In this document: positions 57,757-64,000 of the stretch, piece after piece
Position numbering within the stretch: the first letter of the stretch is position 1
Layout: every line of letters begins with the position of its first letter
Origin: Portulaca oleracea
Lineage: Eukaryota; Streptophyta; Magnoliopsida; Caryophyllales; Portulacaceae
Length of the DNA stretch: 64,000 nt
Direction: 5' to 3'
Assembly: GCA_029582165.1 (NCBI GenBank)
Contig: CM055868.1
Location: 24,582,891 to 24,646,890, forward strand
Position numbers and translations under genes: made by a program
Notes under the pieces: generated by a model
Told to the model about the DNA's origin: nothing
The model's input: the letters and a program-made list of their open reading frames with translations, nothing else
Database searches by the model: none

Positions 57757-58994
57757 TGTAGACGCTGAATTTTGTTGTAGTTTAGCTTTGTAATTATGTA
57801 ATTTATTTTGAGGATTTTTATTTTTTATTTAGAATTAAATGCCAAGTATTCTTGAAATGCATAAATGATCAAAAAACCCAAATAAATTTTCCTCTACAAA
57901 AAAGCTTTTCACATTAGCTCATTTCCATTTCTGGCCCATCCGCGTTCAAATATTCCAAAAGCCCAGCCCTTTGTTCATATACCTGAGCCTTTTCTTTAAA
58001 TTACCGACTTTCCAACGACCTCTATGAGTTTCCTAATTTTGGGAGCTAAAAATAATCATTACAAGCTTTCCAATGACGCTTGATTCAAGTTAATCGGAGT
58101 TCGGATGAGAAAGTTATGGTCGTTTGAAGTTAGACAGCTCAAAATAACCCAACATGCTGGTCCGCAGTGGCCCGCTTCCTTTCATTCCAACATACTGGGC
58201 CTCCTGCTGATCAGAATGACCCAGCTACCCCTCTTTATTTCATAACCCTAGTTTCTTCATTCTATTTCCCCTATAAATACTACATCACTCCCATCATTTT
58301 TCTACACACCGAATCACCTAGGAGTATTGACACTAGGTGATTTCTTCTTCTTCTCCCTCTCTTCTCCTCCTCCTCCTTTCTTCATCATTTGCATACATTA
58401 ATTCTTGGCATCTTTATTTTGCATTTTTACTTTCTTGTAATCACTTATATTATTGCAATCTTGATATTAAATATTAATTGCGACTAATCTAAATCGGATT
58501 ACATATAATTGCAATTTTAATTCCATTCTTTATTTATTTATGTTTCGTTTATCACATTTATTTATTTTCGTACTTTAATTTATCACATGCATCTAAATAA
58601 TCTAAATTAATCTAATTAATTCTCCTCTTCTACTATCTTCTTTAACAAACCGATTTAGTAGAGTCCGTTCTTTGAACGGGCGGATTCGAAGGTTTTTACT
58701 TTCGAATTCGTAATCTTACATTATTTTCTTATCAATGAAATTTGAGGTCTCGGTTCACAGAAAGAAACGAATCAGAAAGTTGAGGTCTCGGTTCACCGTT
58801 GATTCTCCTTGTTTTTTGTGTTATATTATTTTCTTATCAATGAAATTTTCTGGAAATAAAAATAATTAAATTCAAGATTGCGTTTGAACATTTTGATTGA
58901 TAAAAATTGAATTTAAATCCCTTAAAGACTAGACACCTCTTTCGATTCGCCTAACATCGCGTAGGACACTAATGGAAGTTCTTTCCCGAGTCCT

Positions 58995-58997
<3 letters not shown>
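57757..58997 (+). repeat. LARD 3' LTR
   Basis: Begins TGTAGACGCTGAA after the polypurine tract and ends GAGTCCTACA. It contains CTATAAATAC (TATA-like, 58271). Relative to the 5' LTR, about 172 bp is replaced by a 39-bp filler at 58719-58757. Confidence 0.88.

Positions 58998-59041
<44 letters not shown>
58998..59041. repeat. (TA)n microsatellite flanking the LARD
   Basis: About 21 TA units directly after the 3' LTR, possibly the pre-existing target. Confidence 0.93.
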
Positions 59042-60791
59042 CCAAATTAACATACTTATCTATGTTTTCAAAAAAAAAAAAGCATAGTTAATGAAAAACT
59101 CTTATTGGAAAATAAGAATATATTACCTGAATTTTTGAAAGAAAAAGGAAGTAATGGTGTAAGTGATAATTTATCTTTAGCTTCAAAAGATAGTACTCTT
59201 GACTGCCAAAAATTAAAATTGAGTATGAGTTAGAAATACACAATATTTTAATTTTGAAATGTAGATTATATGTATAAGTAAATTTAAAGTAACTATAGAA
59301 TAAAATACCTTAGGAATATGATTTTTGAATTGCTGGAGAATTATGTTAGGTTAAGCAATATATATGTAGTATTGAGTAACAATGAACTACGTATGTATTG
59401 GTGCAATTAAGGATCATCATTGATTATATGAAAAATGGGGAATGTGATGAGATTTAATTTTCACCGTTGTTTTTTTTAAAATTTTTCTTTTGGATAATCT
59501 TGAGATATCTAATATAATATAATCTAATGCTATTTTTAATTTTGTATTAAATAAAAAAAGTAAAAGTTAAAATAAATTTGACACATATATTAATGAGATC
59601 TGTTTTCAATATTGTGGTAACAACCATTATAAATTTTTTTCATACTAATTGATCAATACAATTAAATTTAGAATATGAAAAGTTATGTTCTTTTATTCTC
59701 TTTAAAAAAAGAACATTAATTATAATCATAATAATTTATATTTATATTTATTTTTACATTTGACTATTGCAGGAATTTGAAAAGCTATGATTTTGGTTGT
59801 TTGCAATTGATTATTTAATTTAATGTAGTTCATCTTTGATCAATAGCCTTAATTTTTAATTTCTTTTTAAATGAAATTTCTTAGAATTTTCAAGTGAATG
59901 ACATGTGACAAATGACTCTTCTTAGTGGTTGTGTTGTAATATAATTAATAGATTAGTATTAGTGATCGATTTGTTTTTTTTAACCTTTTTTTTGAAACTT
60001 TAATATGCCGCCACGTGGCATTAGCACATGAGTTTGGGTTTTGTTTTAATAATATTAATAGATAAATAAGTCATACGACACTTACAATGAAAATCGTGAT
60101 TGAACAATGGTAGATCTAGAACATAGATATGAAATTCAACTTCCAAATAAATAATACTAATATTAATACTGATGTTCGACTCTGATTTCTTCGATAACTC
60201 TGCATTTTTTACCATTGATGGAGAACTTCATAACCCGTGCTATAGCTATTTGATATTCAATCTTCATCCAACGTAGTAGACCACATGAATTGAGCAAAAA
60301 CTCTAGAAAGAAACTAAAAATCCTAAATAAGGGTACAAAAATTCTTACAAAAGAAGAGACTAACTCTCTTTGCGAAAACGTAAAACCAAACTAATAATTG
60401 GGGTAGAAATCAATCAAATTTGGGCTTACCATCGACAAAAGAATCGATGGTAGCCTCTCCAATGAAATGGAGGCTAAGGTTTTCTAGAGAGCAAAGGAAA
60501 AGAGGAGGCTAGAGTTTTTAGAATAAATTTTCACTTATACTCCTTACTTCACAAAAGAACAATGCTTCGTAGTTAGGTAACAAATTATAAAATTGCTTAA
60601 ATTGTTAAATGTCAATTATTAGAGATCGATAGAAAAAAGATGGATGTCAATTTGGTAAAATATATATTGAGAAATAATTAACAACAAAAAAAGTTAATTA
60701 AGTGGGAAAAAAGATTATTTGGGGGGTTAAAATCATAGGATTTTAGATTTTTAATTTGAAAGATAAACAATTGAAGTACTTGACAAAATAA
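59042..60791. other. AT-rich intergenic, possible Helitron 5' termini
   Basis: No coding sequence recognised. Two minus-strand Helitron-like starts, TCTATTAATTATATTACAAC (5' base at 59952) and TCTATTAATATTATTAAAAC (5' base at 60062), each follow an A. Matching 3' hairpin/CTAG ends were not found to their left, so the elements are truncated or the match is chance. Confidence 0.35.
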
Positions 60792-61050
60792 TACTAACTC
60801 AAGACATTTTAATTTCTAATTAGTTAGTCAAATAATTGTACATCCAAAAATAAGTTATAACCAGGTGTAAGGAAATAAATAACTAAAACAACTCATAATT
60901 TCCCCATCTTTTTTTTAGATGTGAAAAAAAAAAGATGGGGAAATTATGAGTTGTTTTAGTTATTTATTTCCTTACACCTGGTTATACCTTATTTTTGGAT
61001 GTACAATTATTTGACTAACTAATTAGAAATTAAAATGTCTTGAGTTAGTA
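60792..61050. repeat. Near-perfect hairpin, 125-bp arms, 7-nt loop
   Basis: Left arm 60792-60916, loop AGATGTG (60917-60923), right arm 60924-61050. I see a single substitution between the arms (AAGTTATAA against AAGGTATAA) plus a two-base length difference in the A/T run by the loop. The right end touches the gypsy pol fragment at 61051. Confidence 0.95.
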
Positions 61051-61190
61051 CTCTGATGCATATCATACTTCAATGCATCAAGAAGAAGCACTGAAGGACC
61101 TTACCAGCCTGCTGCAAACTGTTTCAAGTGGTTATGTCGCGAGTATCTCCAAAACTAAGGGACTTTTGAGCTCCTTATCTCAAGAGTCTT
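61051..61190 (+). pseudogene. 3' end of a gypsy pol (element C1)
   Basis: Reads SDAYHTSMHQEEALKDLTSL then GLLSSLSQES and TGA. It aligns with the last residues of gypsy B (HKHHEEAIKDLTILL and GLLSYLQQDP). Everything upstream of it is missing; the break coincides with the hairpin. Confidence 0.75.
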
Positions 61191-61776
61191 GAAGTTCTCA
61201 TTTAGCTATGTGAAAGGGTTATTCCTTATGTACATTTTGCCTTTTGAATCTTTAGTATTGGAGTTGTATTTTAGGAGATATTGTATTTTCTTTAAAGGGC
61301 CTTTGTTGTAAGTGTCGCCTGAAGGGCCTTGTCAGGGTAATGCGGCCTTGCTGGGGTGACGCGCCTATAGGGAGGGGTTTTCCTATTCCTATAAATAGAC
61401 CCCTTGGGTCCTTTGTAATCACAATTCATTCATATTGAAATAAACACAAATCTCTAAAGTTGATGCTTTAGTTTCTCTCTAGTCTTTGGCTAGAAAGGAA
61501 TTGCCTTTGGGTTTTTTCGTGTGAAATCTTCTCTTCTAATCCAAGATTGAGCATTCTTGGGTGGTGACAGGAGGAGTAGGAGCTCTTGAAGATTGTGGTG
61601 TATCTGTATCAATCCAAGGAGTTTCGTTGCTCAATTCTATCAAATTCTATCAAAGTTTCCGCTATTCAGTTCATTGTAAAGGTCCTTATCTGATTCATCT
61701 CTTGCAAGTTCTTACTTGTGTTTTGATCCGTGTTCTTTCTTGGCATTTTGGTTATCTTGTGATCCATTATGCATCA
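61190..61776 (+). repeat. Gypsy LTR shared by elements C1 and C2
   Basis: It follows a pol 3' end (as a 3' LTR would) and precedes a primer-binding site and gag (as a 5' LTR would). It contains CTATAAATAGACCCC (61390) and AATCACAATTCATTCATATT, and ends CATTATGCATCA. The start is approximate. Confidence 0.8.
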
Positions 61777-61779
61777 ATT

Positions 61780-61792
61780 TGGTATCAGAGCC
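61780..61792 (+). promoter_or_regulatory. Primer-binding site (initiator tRNA-Met type)
   Basis: TGGTATCAGAGCC just after the LTR end, the standard plant retrotransposon site. Confidence 0.9.
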
Positions 61793-62041
61793 ATGTTTAG
61801 ATGAATCTCCTTTGTTTCTTGCATGAATCTTGGACCTTGTTTTGTCACAAAATCGCATAAACCCCCATATTATACACGCCCCTTTGATAGTTCTTCCAAG
61901 AACTCATCAAGAACCCATCAAGAACCCATCAAGAACTCATAAAGAACCCATAGCTCCTCAAAGAACCCTCGTCCTAAACACAAACCAAGCCCAAATCCGT
62001 CCCTTTCCCTCGTGAGTCATATGACATCAAGTTGATTTCAA

Positions 62042-63218
62042 ATGGCAAACGATGAATCCAAATCAAATGAGGTTTATGAACTTGAGCAACAAGTAGCATT
62101 TTTGCGTGTGCAATTGGGCAAACAAATGGAAGAAAACAGAATGTTGCGTGAAGGATCCATACGTGATGGTGTCTCGTCACAAGGTGAAGGTAGTTCAAAG
62201 TCTAAAAGGCATGAACGTTTGGATTTTAAAGTCGAAGTTCCTGAATTTGATGGTAGTTTGAATGTAGAAGATTATCTTGATTGGATACATACGGTTAAAC
62301 GAGTTTTTGAGTTGAAAGATTGTAGTGATGAGCTCAAGGTGAAGTACGTTGCTTTGAAATTGAGAAAACATGCTAGTATTTGGTATTCCAACCTTCAAAA
62401 GAAGAGAGTTGCAAAAGGGAAAGAAAAGATCCGTTCTTGGGATAAGATGAAGTCAAAGTTGCAATCCAAGTTCCTTCCCCAATCATACGTTGAAGACAAC
62501 TACTACAAGTTGCAAAATCTTGTCCAAGGCTCTAAATCGGTGGAAGAATACGCAAGGGAGTTTGAACATCTCCTTTGGCGTTGTGATCTCAAGGAAAAGG
62601 AACCACAGTGCAGTGCGTTACTTGATTGGTTTGAATGATTGGATACGCCATATAGTTGAATTACATTCATATGAATCTCTTAATGAGCTAAGTAACTTGG
62701 CTATGAAAGTGGAAAGGCAAAGAAAAGAAAGAGCCAAGGAACCGCAAAGGACGTTCCCAAACACATCCAAACCCTATACCCAACGTCCTTATCCCCAAAC
62801 ACAATTAAAAGCTCCACAAAATCAGCCCCCATCCTCCCTTAAACCCTACGCCAAACCCACATTAAACCAGCCACAAAATCCCCCACCCAAAACCCAAGTC
62901 CAAGAACCAAGGACATTACAACCAAGAAGATGTTTTAGGTGCCAAGGATTGGGTCATATTGCATCCGAATGTCCTAACAAGCGCACGGTTTCTCTTGTTG
63001 AATATCAAAGTGCTTTGTTTGTTGAACCAAGCTTGTATGAAAGTGAACATGAAGTGGAACCTTGTGAGTTTGCCGAAAATGAGAAGGATAATGACGAGGA
63101 GGTTGAGCAAGCGGATGAAGGCGAATTGTTGGTGCTTAGAAGGGCACTAAGTATGGCTTCTACCCCAAATGACATGGAGCAACGTGAGAATATATTCCAC
63201 ACTAGGTGTACCGTTTAA
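62042..63218 (+). pseudogene. Gypsy C2 gag
   Basis: Starts at ATG 62042. A coiled-coil-like start (VYELEQQVAFLRVQLGKQME) is followed by the Retrotrans_gag domain: VPEFDGSLNVEDYLDWIHTV, VALKLRKHASIWYSNLQKKR and MKSKLQSKFLPQSYVEDNYY. A one-base frameshift lies near 62605-62615. The next frame gives RYLIGLNDWIRHIVELHSYE, a Pro-rich linker and the zinc knuckle CFRCQGLGHIASEC (62938-62979). Stop TAA at 63216-63218, where a Gln codon would be expected. Confidence 0.88.
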
Positions 63219-64000
63219 GGAAAGGTATGCTCTCTTATAATTGATGGAGGTAGTTGTACTAATGCCGCCTCTACTACAATGGTAGAAAAGCTGAATTTGG
63301 ATGTAAGTCCTCACCCATCTCCTTATAATATTCAATGGTTAAGCCATGGGAAGGGCATTAGAGTTGATAAACGTGTATTAGTCTCATTGTCCATTGGGAA
63401 GAATTATAAAGATGATGTGTGGTGTGATGTAATACCCATGGATGCTTGTCATATTTTGTTTGGTAGACCGTGGCTTTTTGATAGGTATGTAACTCATGAT
63501 GGAAGATTGAATACCTACTCATTCGTCATCAACAAGAAGAAGATTACATTGGCTCCATTGCCTCCTTCTTCTATTCGGCCTCCACCAACAAAAGAGAAAG
63601 AAAGGGAGACTAACATTGTGTCCTTACTAAAGGCGGAACAACATGAATTCTATGAGCATAAAGAGTTGATATTGGCGAATATCCAAGAAGAACAAGCTTC
63701 CCCAACCAAAGATCATCCACGGATCTCACCCTTGATGAGGAGGTTTGGTCATTTGTTTCCAAAAGAAATGCCCCAAGGATTGCCACCAAGAAGGGACATT
63801 GAACACAAGATTGATCTCATTCTGGGAACCACATTACCAAATAAGCAAGCCTACCGAATGAACCCCAAGGAATCCCATGAGGTTCAAAGGCAAGTTGATG
63901 AGCTACTCCAAAAGGGCCTTATTCGTCCAAGCATGAGTCCATGTCTTTGTCGGTGTTACTAGTTCCAAAGAAAGATGGTACCCAACGTATGTGCATGGAT
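63219..64000 (+). pseudogene. Gypsy C2 protease and start of reverse transcriptase
   Basis: In frame after the stop: GKVCSLIIDGGSCTNAAS contains the aspartic-protease active site (DGGS in place of D-S/T-G). Then CHILFGRPWLFDRYVTHDGR, the linker, FPKEMPQGLPPRRDIEHKID and PKESHEVQRQVDELLQKGLI, the entry to RT. A frameshift near 63940-63948 precedes VLLVPKKDGT. The rest of RT lies beyond the window. Confidence 0.88.

Larger units (their letters stand above)
51721..58997 (+). mobile_element. Large non-coding LTR element (LARD), Tat/Ogre-like
   Basis: Direct repeats of the same LTR occur at 51721-52443 (truncated at its start) and 57757-58997. After the 5' LTR comes TGGCGACTCCATTGGGGA, a primer-binding site of the kind reported for Tat/Ogre elements. 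Before the 3' LTR is GTGGGGGCT, a polypurine tract. The 5.3-kb interior has no recognisable gag or pol. It contains an 80-bp repeat, a purine tract (54808-54905), a GAACTACG...GGATACGTAGG signature (about 55035-55075) common in plant gypsy leader regions, and a 54-bp tandem array near the 3' end. Confidence 0.85.
61190..64000 (+). mobile_element. Ty3/gypsy element C2 (chromovirus-type), 3' end outside window
   Basis: LTR, primer-binding site, gag, protease and the start of RT in order. The gag and integrase relatives suggest a chromovirus (CRM/Reina-like) lineage, but lineage was not tested. Interrupted by one frameshift in gag, one stop before protease and one frameshift at the start of RT. 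Confidence 0.88.

Noticed and set aside
60229..60250. AACCCGTGCTATAGC as a Helitron 3' hairpin
   Set aside because: The complementary half (GCACGGGTT) is missing and no CTAG follows at the right distance.
61780..61792. TGGTATCAGAGCC considered as a tRNA fragment
   Set aside because: It is the primer-binding site complementary to the 3' end of initiator tRNA-Met, directly after an LTR.

Overview
This is nuclear DNA of a flowering plant, most likely a eudicot. It holds spliced GT-AG introns, plant-type LINEs, Ty1/copia and Ty3/gypsy retrotransposons, Helitrons, Mutator-like elements and many dinucleotide and trinucleotide repeats. No bacterial-style operons, RNA genes or CRISPR arrays were seen. 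The species cannot be named from the sequence.

The one host gene is on the + strand and fills about the first 35 kb. It is SEC6, an exocyst subunit. Seventeen coding exons (5892 to 34900) give about 540 residues of the C-terminal part of a protein that is about 750 residues in other plants. The N-terminal exons lie upstream of the window, so the first 5.9 kb is the interior of a SEC6 intron. The exons are small and conserved, but the introns are swollen by transposons: a decayed LINE (1-3380), two LINE 3' ends in opposite orientation (3385-3665 and 10045-10600), a fold-back element (7903-8250), an RTE-like LINE next to a deleted copia element (18866-22985), a solo LTR with a CGTAT target duplication (24396-26785), a Mutator-like MITE with a 10-bp target duplication (29668-30252) and a second solo LTR with a GATAG duplication (31115-32896). 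The longest intron is about 10.8 kb. The gene still reads without a disabling change in any exon; one early exon-exon junction is ambiguous.

From about 35 kb to the end the window is intergenic nested transposon sequence: a 5'-truncated gypsy element (36603-39150), a minus-strand copia 5' end with LTR, primer-binding site and gag (39134-40428), a palindrome-rich block (41880-42303) fused to a Tat-type gypsy pol end (42303-42857), an antisense ORF resembling the plant mobile domain (43093-43888), a probable Pack-MULE carrying a piece of a PPR gene (43824-44829), two non-autonomous Helitrons with recognisable termini (45042-46829 and 47032-47987), a LINE whose ORF1 is fused in frame to a gypsy integrase (48097-51720), a 7.3-kb non-coding LTR element with a 54-bp tandem array (51721-58997), a near-perfect 125-bp-arm hairpin (60792-61050) and two gypsy elements sharing one LTR (61051 to the window end).

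No new enzymatic system is evident. The most unusual signals are structural: two arrays of paired short palindromes spaced about 21 bp apart and repeated about every 77 bp, the 162-bp higher-order repeat, the Pack-MULE, and the hairpin abutting a truncated gypsy. All family assignments come from motifs recognised by eye; no database search was run.
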